DNA of 52,617 bases from an uncultured Chitinophagaceae bacterium (GTDB lineage: Bacteria > Bacteroidota > Bacteroidia > Chitinophagales > Chitinophagaceae), in assembly GCA_937996595.1 (NCBI GenBank), contig CALKVC010000149.1, forward strand, positions 1 to 52,617, read 5' to 3'. Below, piece by piece: positions 33,151 to 41,272 of this stretch; positions within the stretch are counted from its first letter, which is position 1, and each line of letters starts with the position of its first letter. Under the pieces are notes generated by a model. The model did no database searches. It had not been told where the DNA came from and worked only from the letters and a program-made list of their open reading frames with translations. The position numbers and the translations under genes are program-made.

Positions 33151-33639
33151 ATGAGAAAAATTATATTGCAGGAAGAAGGACAGGAAATGGAAGCCAGGGT
33201 AACAGAAATCGAAAACAGGCACCAAAACCAGTTTAAACTCCGTTTTAAGAACGGCTACGAAAACATATTTTATACAGATGTGGAATCCGGTAACTGGATA
33301 GAAGAAGATCTTGGGTTTACCAGCCTTGCCGCTGAAGCAGGAAAACAACTTCGCCCGTTCCTGCGCTCTCCCTTCCATGTACCCAAAATCCTCACCTGGC
33401 AAAAGCAATACATCAACGATACTGCTGTTTGTTTCGGCTTCTTTAATTTTTTGAATGGCAGGCAGAAATGTTACCAGATATACGGGTGCAACAGGAAATA
33501 CATGTATACGCTGGTTGATATGGACAATGACGAATGGCAGATCTCGGGCAGCACGCTCAGCGTGAATGAACAATTTGATACAAGGCTGGCACACCGTATC
33601 ATCAGGATACTGTCCGCTTATACCGCAAACGCAGAATAA
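33151..33639 (+). CDS. Conserved hypothetical protein
   Basis: 162 residues from ATG 33151; the frame is open a further 23 codons upstream through a non-ATG start, which I reject because that extension is low-complexity and crosses the inverted repeat at 33117. The protein has no signal peptide or membrane helix. It contains beta-rich segments (EARVTEIENRHQNQFKLRFK, YENIFYTDVESGNWIEEDLG), and later YINDTAVCFGFFNFLNGRQK and YGCNRKYMYTLVDMDNDEW. I do not recognise the family; it may be a small cytoplasmic protein typical of Chitinophagaceae. A terminator follows. Confidence 0.65.
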   Translation: MRKIILQEEGQEMEARVTEIENRHQNQFKLRFKNGYENIFYTDVESGNWIEEDLGFTSLAAEAGKQLRPFLRSPFHVPKILTWQKQYINDTAVCFGFFNFLNGRQKCYQIYGCNRKYMYTLVDMDNDEWQISGSTLSVNEQFDTRLAHRIIRILSAYTANAE

Positions 33640-33677
33640 TTAAAGGGAACTAGAGGCGCTGACGCAATTCATAATTG

Positions 33678-33706
33678 AGGGCTGTTTTAAACAGGCCCTT
33701 ATTTTT
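33678..33706 (+). terminator. Intrinsic terminator after the hypothetical gene
   Basis: AGGGC-TGTTT / AAACA-G-GCCCT stem with one bulge, followed by TTATTTTTT. Confidence 0.8.
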
Positions 33707-33892
33707 TCCCGTTTAGTAATATTGGTTTACCCTGTTTCTCTTCTACCATACTTTCAGGCATTTCATCGGCATCATTTTTTATGTTCCTATCATAAAAAGG
33801 GATATCTTTCCATTAACAGCGCAGTAATGTTTTACTGCATACAGTTTTAACCGGTTCAACCTACATTGCGTTTATCCAAAACAGTTACCCTT

Positions 33893-34150
33893 ATGTATGA
33901 TATGCCAAAATCCTATAATCAAAAGTTATCAGCAGCGCTTGATGAACTGAAACAAAGCGGCTATACCTGTAATTTCATCAGGAAGAATGAATTCCTTTTT
34001 TGTACCGACAGGGAAATGAATTTCAGGAGCTATGAATTGAAAATCTCTGAAAAATTCCGGTACGAAAACAAGAACGAGCCATCCCAGAACAGCGTACTGT
34101 ATGCTGTTGAATCACCTGAATACGGATTGAAAGGTTTCCTGGTAAGCTAA
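33893..34150 (+). CDS. Small protein of the 'phosphoribosylpyrophosphate synthetase-like' Bacteroidetes family
   Basis: 85 residues from ATG 33893 (another ATG at 33902; a longer frame needs TTG). The pattern L-S-A-A-L-D-E-L-K-Q-S-G-Y-T-x-N-F, then F-R-S-Y-E-L-K-I-S-E-K-F-R-Y-E, and S-V-L-Y-A-V-E-S-x-x-Y-G-L-K-G-F-L-V is the layout of a small Bacteroidetes protein often labelled phosphoribosylpyrophosphate synthetase in databases. At this size it has none of the catalytic parts of PRPP synthetase, so that label is misleading. Function unknown; cytoplasmic. Confidence 0.65.
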   Translation: MYDMPKSYNQKLSAALDELKQSGYTCNFIRKNEFLFCTDREMNFRSYELKISEKFRYENKNEPSQNSVLYAVESPEYGLKGFLVS

Positions 34151-34441
34151 TCTTATAATACAAACCGATATTGTCACCGATGCCAAAAGACCCTGTAAGC
34201 TATTTTGGAAATACTGGTATGAAAAAAGTGATTATGACATCCGGCTATACGCTTTATTCTTAATTGTACCTGCCCGCATACCGGAATTTAAGTGCCTTTC
34301 CTATTTTAACAATCCTTTTCTGTCATTTTTTTACGCTTTACAGTTGCCAATTTGCCATATAATAGCCTGCAGGCAGTTTGGCAACAAATTTGAGCCCTGT
34401 ATACAGGAAACCTGATTCAATCACACGTTAAATTATTAACC
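34151..34441. other. Intergenic region before the YtxH gene
   Basis: About 290 bp. A possible 27-codon frame starts at 34180 but has no supporting pattern. I see nothing else definite. Confidence 0.35.
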
Positions 34442-34708
34442 ATGAGCTCAAAAAAAATACTGACCGCCGCATTGCTGGGAACAGCAGCCGGCGCCGTACT
34501 GGGAATCTTACTGGCACCTGATAAAGGTTCTGAAACCAGGAAAAAAATTTCGAAAAAGGCAGGTGAGTTCGGGGATGCCGCCAAGGAAAAATTCAAAGAA
34601 ATGGGTGGCCTGGTAGCAGAGAAATTTGAAAACATCAGAACTGATGCAAATGAAATACTGGAAAAAAGCAAAGACAGGATGAAGGAAGAAACGAAGCGTT
34701 TTGTATAA
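34442..34708 (+). CDS. YtxH-domain protein
   Basis: 88 residues: a short glycine/alanine-rich hydrophobic segment (ILTAALLGTAAGAVLGILLA) followed by the PDKGSETRKKISKKAGEFGD motif and a long charged amphipathic helix with apolipoprotein-like repeats (EKFKEMGGLVAEKFENI). This is the standard YtxH layout, linked in Bacillus to general stress. It is first of a three-gene set with a holin-X-like gene and a third hypothetical gene, a grouping common in Bacteroidetes and seen with envelope stress. Confidence 0.88.
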   Translation: MSSKKILTAALLGTAAGAVLGILLAPDKGSETRKKISKKAGEFGDAAKEKFKEMGGLVAEKFENIRTDANEILEKSKDRMKEETKRFV

Positions 34709-34756
34709 ACTAACGGGAAAGGTTAATAGATAATCTCTTTCCGTAAAACACGGATC

Positions 34757-35101
34757 ATGGAAAACAAGGAGAAAGACAATATTGAATTGCTGATGGAAAA
34801 AGGCAGTGATTTCCTGTCTGCCAAAATGGGCCTTTACAAACTGAAGGCAGTTGACAAGTCAAGCGACGTAGCCGCAGAAGCTGCTTCAAAAAGCATTGTT
34901 TCCCTTATATTCTTCATTGCCTTTTTGATTGCCAATATCGGCCTCTCATTGCTGCTGGGCGAACTGACCGGTAAACTATATCATGGATTTTTCATCGTAG
35001 CCGGATTTTATCTTGTATCCGGAATCATCGTGATGCTGATGCAGAAAAAATGGCTGAGAGACCCGATAGCAGACAAGCTGGTAAAAAAAATGATGCAATG
35101 A
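34757..35101 (+). CDS. Phage holin-X-like (Actinobacterial holin family) membrane protein
   Basis: 114 residues with a charged N-terminal helix (about 1-45) and two close hydrophobic segments (IVSLIFFIAFLIANIGLSLL and GFFIVAGFYLVSGIIVMLM) separated by a short turn, ending in a basic tail. This is the layout of the holin-X/YqjE-like family, which despite its name is found in non-phage stress loci. It overlaps the next gene by ATGA (start 35098, stop 35099-35101), so the two are translationally coupled. No other phage gene is near. Confidence 0.8.
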   Translation: MENKEKDNIELLMEKGSDFLSAKMGLYKLKAVDKSSDVAAEAASKSIVSLIFFIAFLIANIGLSLLLGELTGKLYHGFFIVAGFYLVSGIIVMLMQKKWLRDPIADKLVKKMMQ

Positions 35102-35487
35102 GCAATTTAACCGTATATACTAAAGCAACCCTTAAGGAAAGGATTCGCGAACTGGAAACAAATAGTAAAAACGCTGAAGAATCGCTAAAGCAGCAATTTG
35201 AAGTGGTAAAGGAAAGTATGAAACCTTCCAATCTGCTTAAAGCAGGAATCAGCAATATGGCTGCCGGCCCAATGCTTGGTGAAGGGTTGATTAAAACAGC
35301 AGCGGGTGTTGGAATTGCTATGTTATCTAAGCGGCTTTTCCTGGGAAAATCGCCCGGTATAGCCAAAAAAATGATGGGTACCGTGTTAGAAGTGGCTGCT
35401 GCCAATACAACCATCAGCCAGGCAGACAAGATAAAGGCTTATGGTAAATCCATTTACCGGAATCTTTTCAGGAAGAAAACAGGATAA
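35098..35487 (+). CDS. Hypothetical protein coupled to the YtxH/holin-like pair
   Basis: 129 residues from ATG 35098, which sits in an ATGA overlap with the previous stop; the longer frame from 35050 reads into the upstream gene and is rejected. The N-terminal third is a predicted coiled coil (TLKERIRELETNSKNAEESL), then a hydrophobic glycine-rich stretch (ISNMAAGPMLGEGLIKTAAG), and a basic C-terminus. It looks like a peripheral or membrane-associated partner of the two genes before it. Family not known by name. A strong terminator follows. Confidence 0.75.
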   Translation: MSNLTVYTKATLKERIRELETNSKNAEESLKQQFEVVKESMKPSNLLKAGISNMAAGPMLGEGLIKTAAGVGIAMLSKRLFLGKSPGIAKKMMGTVLEVAAANTTISQADKIKAYGKSIYRNLFRKKTG

Positions 35488-35534
35488 CAATATATGGCGC
35501 CGCCATAAAGCGATCTATTAAAAACAGCAAACGG

Positions 35535-35559
35535 GCCTCCTCTTAGCGGGAGGCTTTTT
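35535..35559 (+). terminator. Intrinsic terminator of the YtxH operon
   Basis: GCCTCC / GGAGGC stem with an 8-nt loop followed by five T on the plus strand. The stop codon of the convergent enoyl-CoA hydratase gene lies in the loop (35543-35545). Confidence 0.82.
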
Positions 35560-36325
35560 CCTGCTTAAATTTCTGTATGGCATTTCTGGAAAACTCACTC
35601 AAAATCAGTTTACCACTTATCATCGCTCTTTCTTTCAACAAGGTATCCCAGTTTTCTGTTCCCGACCAGCATATTTTCTTAAGTGCCGCCATGGCTTCGG
35701 GACTTGAATGTGCCAGGTTGTTGGAAAGCCGTTGTACTGCTTCATCCATATTCTCCATATTCTCATGCACTTCCATGAAAAGCCCTTTCTTCTTCGCCCA
35801 TTCGCTGTTGCGCCAGTTTGTGGCATCAATGGCAAGGGCAGAAAAAGCGGCATGCCCAACCTTGCGTTCTACTGCCGGTCCAACCACAAACGGACCGATG
35901 CCGATTGCCAGTTCGCTCAATTTAATATCTGCATTCATATTGGCAATGGCATAATCGGCTGCTGCTGCAAGTCCGACACCGCCACCAACGCATTTCCCCT
36001 GTACCCTGGCAATGATGAACTTAGGGCATTTTCTCATGGCATTGATCACGTTGGCGAAGCCGCTGAAAAATTGAAGCCCTTCCGCCTCGGTTTTAATCTG
36101 CAGCAATTCATCGAATGAAGCTCCTGCGCAAAACGATTTCTCTCCGGCGCTCATCAGTACAATCACTTTTGATTCTGCATGTGTTCCGGCGAAATGTATT
36201 TCCTGTGCCAGTTCTTCCAGTATCTTTCCCGGCAGCGAATTGCTTTGCGGATGAAAAAACTCAATAGTTGTAATGCCTTTATGTGTTTCGGATTTTACGT
36301 ATCCTTCCTTGATCTCCTTTATCAT
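35543..36325 (-). CDS. Enoyl-CoA hydratase/isomerase, PaaG-like
   Basis: 260 residues of the crotonase fold. Oxyanion-hole motifs are present: SAGEKSFCAGASFDEL (first backbone amide) and RVQGKCVGGGVGLAAAADYA (second). It would act on an enoyl-CoA in the cytoplasm. Its position 10 bp downstream of the PaaZ-type gene suggests a role like PaaG, 1,2-epoxyphenylacetyl-CoA isomerase, or another step of phenylacetate breakdown; the Glu residues that separate hydratases from isomerases are not clear to me here, so the precise reaction is open. Confidence 0.82.
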   Translation of the reverse strand: MIKEIKEGYVKSETHKGITTIEFFHPQSNSLPGKILEELAQEIHFAGTHAESKVIVLMSAGEKSFCAGASFDELLQIKTEAEGLQFFSGFANVINAMRKCPKFIIARVQGKCVGGGVGLAAAADYAIANMNADIKLSELAIGIGPFVVGPAVERKVGHAAFSALAIDATNWRNSEWAKKKGLFMEVHENMENMDEAVQRLSNNLAHSSPEAMAALKKICWSGTENWDTLLKERAMISGKLILSEFSRNAIQKFKQEKASR

Positions 36326-36335
36326 AACATTTGAT

Positions 36336-38414
36336 TTATGCTTTTTGCTTCATTTCCACCATGGTAAGGATGGTTCCTACACCCACTGCTTCATCTGTGT
36401 CATCAAAAATTTCCACATACCATTTTACAATTCCTTTAGGTATGTCTGCTCCCCTTGCCATGGCTACATCTGGATTCTGTTCTTTCATTTCCTGGGCGGT
36501 TTTTTCCTTACAGCTAAAGCGGATGTAAACCGACATGCCCGGGTACACCGGTTTAGTAAAACGAAGTTCGTCAATTCCGTAATTCAATAAAACAGGATTT
36601 TTATCATAGCTGTCTACAAACAGCCCTGCTGCAGCGCTCATAATAAAATAGCCATGGGCCACCTGCTGTTCAAACATGGTTCCTGCAAAGTCGGTAGCCG
36701 TAAGGTGAGCATAAAAATGATCGCCGCTCAGGTCGGCAAAACGGTCAATATCTTCGGAAGTAATCAGTCTTTTTCCTGTAATGATCTGGTCGCCGATAAC
36801 CAGTTCTTCAAAATATTTTTTAAACGGATGAATCCCGTTATTGAATCCTTTAGCATGAGGCTGGAACACATTGCTGATGGCGGTTATCATGGTTGGAGAA
36901 CCCTGTATGGCAGTACGTTGCAGGTAATGCTTTACTCCCCGTAAACCGCCCATTTCCTCTCCGCCACCTGCCCGTCCGGGGCCGCCATGAACCAATAACG
37001 GTAATGGTGAACCGTGCCCGGTACTTTCTTTGGCACATTCATTATTCAGCACCAGTATCCTGCCGTGATGAGATGCCGCCCCCAGCACATATTGTTTGGC
37101 AAATGCGGGTTCAGCCGTAACAATAGATGAACATAAACTTCCTTTGCCCTTTTTGCTCAGCTCAATGGCTTCATCCATATGCTTATAAGGCATGATTGTA
37201 CTAACCGGCCCGAATGCTTCAATATCATGTGTTGCAGTGGATGTGAATGGTTTGTCATTCAACAGCAGCAGCGGGCTCAGAAAAGCGCCTGTTGTTGCAT
37301 CTGCATCAATAACTTGAACACTGTCCAGCGAACCATAAACCACCGATGAAACAGCCAGCAATTTTTGCACCTGCTCTTTCACTTCTTCGCGCTGTACCTG
37401 CCCGGCCATGGAGCCCATCCTCACTTTTTCATTCAGCGGGTTTCCGATGGCGGTTTTTTCCAGTTCGGCGGCAATGGCTTTCCAGGCATCTTCCATTTTA
37501 TTTTCCGGAACAAAAATGCGGCGGATGGCGGTGCACTTTTGTCCTGCCTTAACGGTCATTTCCTTTTTCACTTCTTTAATGAAAATATCCCACTCAGGTT
37601 TGCCCGGTTCAACATCTTCTGCCAGAACGATGCAGTTAAGCGAATCGGCTTCCATATTGAATGGTACGCTTTCCCTGAGTATGGCCGGATGCGATTTCAA
37701 TAACAACCCCGTGGAAGCGGAGCCGGTAAATGTTACCACATCCTGCGAGGTTATATGGTCCAGTATATCGCCCGCACTGCCGCAAATAAGCTGCAGGGCG
37801 CCTTCGGGTAAAATACCTGATGCAACGATTTCCTTTACAACGGCTTCCGTTAGGTAGGAAGTAACGGTTGCCGGTTTTACAACTGCGGGTACGCCTGCCA
37901 GTAAGTTTACCGCTATTTTTTCCAGCATGCCCCAAACCGGGAAGTTATAGGCATTTATATGAACTGCTACGCCTTCTTTTGGCACCAGTATATGGTGGCC
38001 CATGAATGTGTTTTGCTTGCTGAGGCTGATTGGGTCGCCATCCAGGCAAAAAGGATCATCAGGGAGTTTCCTTCTGAGCGATGCATTGGAGAACAGGTTT
38101 CCGATGCCGCCCTCAATATCTATCCAACTGTCTATTTTAGTTGCCCCGGTCTGGTAACTGATATTATAAAAAAGGTCTTTCTTGCTTAACAGGTGCAGTG
38201 CCAGCGCCCGCAGCATTCGGCCCCTTTCCTGGAAGGTCATTTTGCGCAGGGCCGGGTTGCCGGTTGACCTGGCATAGTGGAGGATCCCTTTAAAATCGAG
38301 CCCTTTAGTAGTTGCAGCAGCAATGGCCGCGCCGGTAACAGCATGGTATAATACCTGTCCGTCACCATCCCCTTCAATCCATTTCCCGGTAATATAATTT
38401 CCTAATTTTTGCAT
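36336..38414 (-). CDS. paaZ: PaaZ-type bifunctional aldehyde dehydrogenase / oxepin-CoA hydrolase
   Basis: 692 residues from ATG 38414. A longer frame starts at 38435, but that start lies inside an exact promoter box, so the shorter start is preferred. The N-terminal ~520 residues are an aldehyde dehydrogenase with catalytic Glu in PFNMEADSLN (near 255) and Cys in KAGQKCTAIRR (near 292). The C-terminal ~150 residues are a MaoC-like hydratase with DLSGDHFYAH (near 560). Together they match PaaZ of the phenylacetyl-CoA pathway, which opens the oxepin-CoA ring and oxidises the aldehyde. Other paa genes (paaABCDE, paaK) are not in the window. Confidence 0.92.
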   Translation of the reverse strand: MQKLGNYITGKWIEGDGDGQVLYHAVTGAAIAAATTKGLDFKGILHYARSTGNPALRKMTFQERGRMLRALALHLLSKKDLFYNISYQTGATKIDSWIDIEGGIGNLFSNASLRRKLPDDPFCLDGDPISLSKQNTFMGHHILVPKEGVAVHINAYNFPVWGMLEKIAVNLLAGVPAVVKPATVTSYLTEAVVKEIVASGILPEGALQLICGSAGDILDHITSQDVVTFTGSASTGLLLKSHPAILRESVPFNMEADSLNCIVLAEDVEPGKPEWDIFIKEVKKEMTVKAGQKCTAIRRIFVPENKMEDAWKAIAAELEKTAIGNPLNEKVRMGSMAGQVQREEVKEQVQKLLAVSSVVYGSLDSVQVIDADATTGAFLSPLLLLNDKPFTSTATHDIEAFGPVSTIMPYKHMDEAIELSKKGKGSLCSSIVTAEPAFAKQYVLGAASHHGRILVLNNECAKESTGHGSPLPLLVHGGPGRAGGGEEMGGLRGVKHYLQRTAIQGSPTMITAISNVFQPHAKGFNNGIHPFKKYFEELVIGDQIITGKRLITSEDIDRFADLSGDHFYAHLTATDFAGTMFEQQVAHGYFIMSAAAGLFVDSYDKNPVLLNYGIDELRFTKPVYPGMSVYIRFSCKEKTAQEMKEQNPDVAMARGADIPKGIVKWYVEIFDDTDEAVGVGTILTMVEMKQKA

Positions 38415-38432
38415 AGCATGTTCGTTGTGGGG

Positions 38433-38440
38433 CAAAGCTA
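38433..38440 (-). promoter_or_regulatory. -7 promoter box (TAGCTTTG) of paaZ
   Basis: Exact TAnnTTTG on the minus strand, 18 bp before ATG 38414. It decides the start choice for paaZ. Confidence 0.6.
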
Positions 38441-38503
38441 AGGAATGAATGGAAAAACAGGATTTTTAATAGCGCAGATTAATGAAACCAGGATTATTCA
38501 AAT

Positions 38504-38556
38504 AAAAAAGATTTCAGTGCATCGATTTTAAAAGATAAAATCTACATACTGAAATC
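38504..38556 (-). terminator. Nested hairpin terminator of adenylate kinase
   Basis: Minus strand: outer arms GATTTCAGT / ACTGAAATC and inner arms GATTTTA / TAAAATC (plus-strand 38510-38556), then TTTTTTATTT. It lies 65 bp after the adk stop. Confidence 0.75.
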
Positions 38557-38620
38557 AATTATTGATAATATTTCTTGAAAGTATCCTGAAAAAAAGTAAA
38601 CCAGAAAATATATATTACCG

Positions 38621-39202
38621 TCAATCTTCAAGCCGTTTGTCAATTTCTGCGCAAAGGCTGTCAAAAATTTCGTTGATGGAGCCTTCTCCCTTAATCATGA
38701 CGACCTTGTTGAATTTCCTGTAGTAATCAGCAACGGGTGCGGTTTTATTATTATATTCTACAATCCTGGCTTTTATCACCTGTTGGTTGCTGTCATCTGA
38801 ACGCCCGCTGGTTTCGCCCCTTTTTTCCAGCCGCTTTACCAGTTCTTCATCACTAACATCTAATGCAAGCATTACTGCGATGGCGCTTTTTTTCAATTCC
38901 AGCAATTTATCCAGCGCTTCGGCCTGTGCAGCTGTACGGGGAAATCCGTCGAACAGGAAGCCTTTTGCAGCCGGGTTTTCATCCAGTGCAGAACTGATCA
39001 TACCAATAACAACTTCATCAGGAACCAGTTGGCCCTTATCCATGAATTTCATGGCTTCCAGTCCTAAAGCAGTTTGCCGCGAAATTTCAGAACGCAATAA
39101 ATCGCCGGTGCTGATATGTTTTAATCCATACCGCTCTATCAATTGCTCGCTTTGCGTACCTTTTCCGCTGCCCGGCGGGCCAAAGAGAATTAAGTTGAAC
39201 AT
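38621..39202 (-). CDS. adk: Adenylate kinase
   Basis: 193 residues: P-loop GPPGSGKGTQ (8-17), ISTGDLLRSE (AMP site), LFDGFPRTAAQAE, the short LID arginines KRLEKRGETSGRSDD, and RIVEYNNKTAPVADYY. The enzyme interconverts ATP + AMP and 2 ADP in the cytoplasm. It is the short form without a zinc-LID, normal for Bacteroidetes. It has its own promoter (TACCTTTG) and terminator, so it is a single-gene unit here. Confidence 0.96.
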   Translation of the reverse strand: MFNLILFGPPGSGKGTQSEQLIERYGLKHISTGDLLRSEISRQTALGLEAMKFMDKGQLVPDEVVIGMISSALDENPAAKGFLFDGFPRTAAQAEALDKLLELKKSAIAVMLALDVSDEELVKRLEKRGETSGRSDDSNQQVIKARIVEYNNKTAPVADYYRKFNKVVMIKGEGSINEIFDSLCAEIDKRLED

Positions 39203-39260
39203 AAGCAGTTTCCTGAACTTATTTATTGAAAACGAATAACTTATTTAAGATAAATGATTA

Positions 39261-39268
39261 CAAAGGTA
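39261..39268 (-). promoter_or_regulatory. -7 promoter box (TACCTTTG) of adk
   Basis: Exact TAnnTTTG on the minus strand, 58 bp before the adk ATG. Confidence 0.55.
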
Positions 39269-39488
39269 ACCAGAGATTTACTAATAAATAATAACAAATG
39301 TTACTTAATAGGAATTTTCAGTTTACCTTAAAACAGGTTTTTATTCAGTAAATATAATATTAGCCTGGCAATTAATAATGGATGATCTTTAAATAAATCA
39401 ACTTTTTTTTATAAATACTTCAACAATGAATCTTTTTCATATTGTTTCATTTGTAAAATACTATGATTATTAATATTTATGCAAGTCT

Positions 39489-39519
39489 TTGTTATCCTGA
39501 ACCCTAACAAGTACTTTTG
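39489..39519 (+). promoter_or_regulatory. Promoter of the aminotransferase gene (TTG-N20-TACTTTTG)
   Basis: TTG at 39489-39491, 20-bp spacer, exact TAnnTTTG box at 39512-39519; 32 bp leader region to ATG 39552. Confidence 0.7.
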
Positions 39520-39551
39520 CCAGTAACCTTAAAGAATTAATTGTTTTAATA

Positions 39552-40817
39552 ATGGGTAAACATATACTGAGTCATCTCGCAGAAACACTGATTGCATCTG
39601 AAATTGTACGGCTGGGCGCTACTATTAAAGAAAAAATAAGGCAGGGTAATCATATCTATAATTATACCATCGGCGATTTTGACGCAACCCAATTCCCTAT
39701 TCCCGGCCTGCTGCTGGAAGAAATAATACAAGCCTACCGGGAAGGCAAAACAACTTACCCGGCTGCTGAAGGCGAACTTGAACTTAGAAAAGCTGTTTCA
39801 GCCTTCATTGAAAATTACCAGTCTGTTCAATATGCACCCAACGAAATCCTCATTTCAGCAGGAGGCAGGCCGTTGATCTATTCGGTTTACAGAACCATTG
39901 TAGATAAAGCTGATAAGGTGATTTACCCTGTTCCAAGCTGGAACAACAATCATTATATTCATTTCACGGAAGGTGAGCATGTTATCATTGAAGCAACGAA
40001 GGAAAATAATTTCATGCCAACGGCAGCACAGATTGCCCCGCATGTGAAGGGCGCTACCATGCTGGCTTTATGCTCTCCGCTCAACCCAACCGGCACCACC
40101 TTTAAAAAGGAAGAACTGGAAGCTATCTGCGACCTGGTTATCGCAGAAAACGAATCACGTAATGAAGGAGAGAAAAAATTATACCTGATGTTCGACCAGA
40201 TTTACTGGGCGCTCACTTTTGGTGAAACAAGGCATTATAACCCGGTAGCCCTTCGCCCGAAGATGAAAGCATATACTGTGTTCATTGATGGCATCAGTAA
40301 AGCATTTGCCGCTACCGGTGTCAGGGTTGGATGGGCCATGGGCCCCGAAGAACTGATTGTGAAAATGCGGTCGCTCAACAGTCATATTGGTAGCTGGGCT
40401 CCTATGGCTGAACAACATGCTGTGGCAAGGTTCCTTACTAATGACAACGAAGTGCAATCTTTCCTCGAACATTTTAAAAGTGAAGTGGACATACGCCTCA
40501 GAAAGATATATGATGGTTTCCAGCAATTGAAAAAAGACGGCTTTCCTGTTGATGCTATCATTCCGCAGGCCGCCATTTACCTTACGGTACAGATTAACCT
40601 GGTTGGTAAAAAAACAGCAGATGGCGGGCTGTTGAAAGAACAACCTGACGTTACCGCATACCTGTTAAGTGAAGCTAAACTGGCATTGGTCCCATTCAGT
40701 GCATTCGGTGCTGGCAAAGACAATAACTGGTACCGTATCAGTGTTGGCTGTTGTAAAAAAGAAGAGATTGAAACAATGTTCAGTAAACTAAAGGAAGCGT
40801 TGGTTAAACTTAACTGA
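39552..40817 (+). CDS. PLP-dependent aminotransferase, class I/II
   Basis: 421 residues of the aspartate-aminotransferase fold. Landmarks: TYPAAEGELELRKAVS (substrate/cofactor loop), LISAGGRPLIYSVYRTI (PLP-phosphate loop), SPLNPTGTTF, FDQIYWAL (Asp and Tyr contacting PLP), and FIDGISKAFAATGVRVGW with the Schiff-base Lys. It would transfer amino groups in the cytoplasm; the amino-acid substrate is not clear from sequence and the neighbours give no pathway hint. Slightly longer than classical AspC (about 396). Confidence 0.9.
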   Translation: MGKHILSHLAETLIASEIVRLGATIKEKIRQGNHIYNYTIGDFDATQFPIPGLLLEEIIQAYREGKTTYPAAEGELELRKAVSAFIENYQSVQYAPNEILISAGGRPLIYSVYRTIVDKADKVIYPVPSWNNNHYIHFTEGEHVIIEATKENNFMPTAAQIAPHVKGATMLALCSPLNPTGTTFKKEELEAICDLVIAENESRNEGEKKLYLMFDQIYWALTFGETRHYNPVALRPKMKAYTVFIDGISKAFAATGVRVGWAMGPEELIVKMRSLNSHIGSWAPMAEQHAVARFLTNDNEVQSFLEHFKSEVDIRLRKIYDGFQQLKKDGFPVDAIIPQAAIYLTVQINLVGKKTADGGLLKEQPDVTAYLLSEAKLALVPFSAFGAGKDNNWYRISVGCCKKEEIETMFSKLKEALVKLN

Positions 40818-40821
40818 GGGC

Positions 40822-41070
40822 TCAGTTCTTGTTATTAAGGAATACAAAGGCCTGTTCTTTTTTCTTACGAATCACTTTCTTCAACTCAACAGGTTTGTTT
40901 ATCACCTTATACCTGTTAAGGTCCAGCAGTTCGTGCGCTTTTACAAAATTATCAAGCCTTTCAACCATAAACAGCAATTCATGCAGCCATGCCACCTCCT
41001 GCTCTATCGCCTGGGGTGTCATTAACTCCTGCTTGAATAAAACCAGTAAATCCCGGTTTGAGTTGTTCAT
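40822..41070 (-). CDS. Small hypothetical protein
   Basis: 82 residues from ATG 41070 (the longer frame uses TTG). It is hydrophilic and helical: NRDLLVLFKQELMTPQAIEQ, then LLFMVERLDNFVKAHELLDL and a lysine-rich end KPVELKKVIRKKKEQAF. No known motif. The opposite strand is also open over 105 codons, but that reading has an amino-acid mix of a shadow frame. It follows the small lipoprotein gene by 20 bp and converges on the aminotransferase with a 4-bp gap. Confidence 0.55.
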   Translation of the reverse strand: MNNSNRDLLVLFKQELMTPQAIEQEVAWLHELLFMVERLDNFVKAHELLDLNRYKVINKPVELKKVIRKKKEQAFVFLNNKN

Positions 41071-41090
41071 AGTAACCAACAATTTTCATG

Positions 41091-41222
41091 CTACCGGTAA
41101 CCAACCATTCCCTGTTTATTGGGGCAACCGCACTGTCCTTTTTTAGAGGAAGCACAACCGGTTGCCAACAGGCAAATGCCGATTAAAACCAGTATTGATA
41201 ATTTATTTATTTTTTGTATCAT
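41091..41222 (-). CDS. Small lipoprotein, 43 residues
   Basis: A complete short gene: signal peptide MIQKINKLSILVLIGICLLA, lipobox LLATGC with Cys23, then ASSKKGQCGCPNKQGMVGYR and stop. The mature part is only 21 residues with a CGCP pair. Tiny lipoproteins with a K-K-G-x-C-G-C-P-x-K-x-G-M-V-G-Y end are, from memory, a recurring Bacteroidetes type of unknown role; the Cys pair could bind metal. It probably shares an mRNA with the gene at 40822. The signal peptide and the strong C-terminal pattern are why I trust so short a gene. Confidence 0.65.
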   Translation of the reverse strand: MIQKINKLSILVLIGICLLATGCASSKKGQCGCPNKQGMVGYR

Positions 41223-41272
41223 TTTCCGTACCAAATTAAACTATTTTCACCAATTAATATTGCCCTGATCAG

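Larger units (their letters stand above)
39203..39551. other. A/T-rich divergent region between adk and the aminotransferase
   Basis: About 350 bp, very A/T-rich, holding the two divergent promoters (39261-39268 minus and 39489-39519 plus). I see no gene or RNA in it. Confidence 0.5.

Noticed and set aside
34180..34263. 27-codon frame between two small hypothetical genes
   Set aside because: Too short, with no homology pattern, signal or promoter to support it.
34757..35101. Holin-like gene as a sign of a prophage
   Set aside because: It belongs to the YtxH-linked holin-X family; no other phage gene, integrase or attachment site is nearby.
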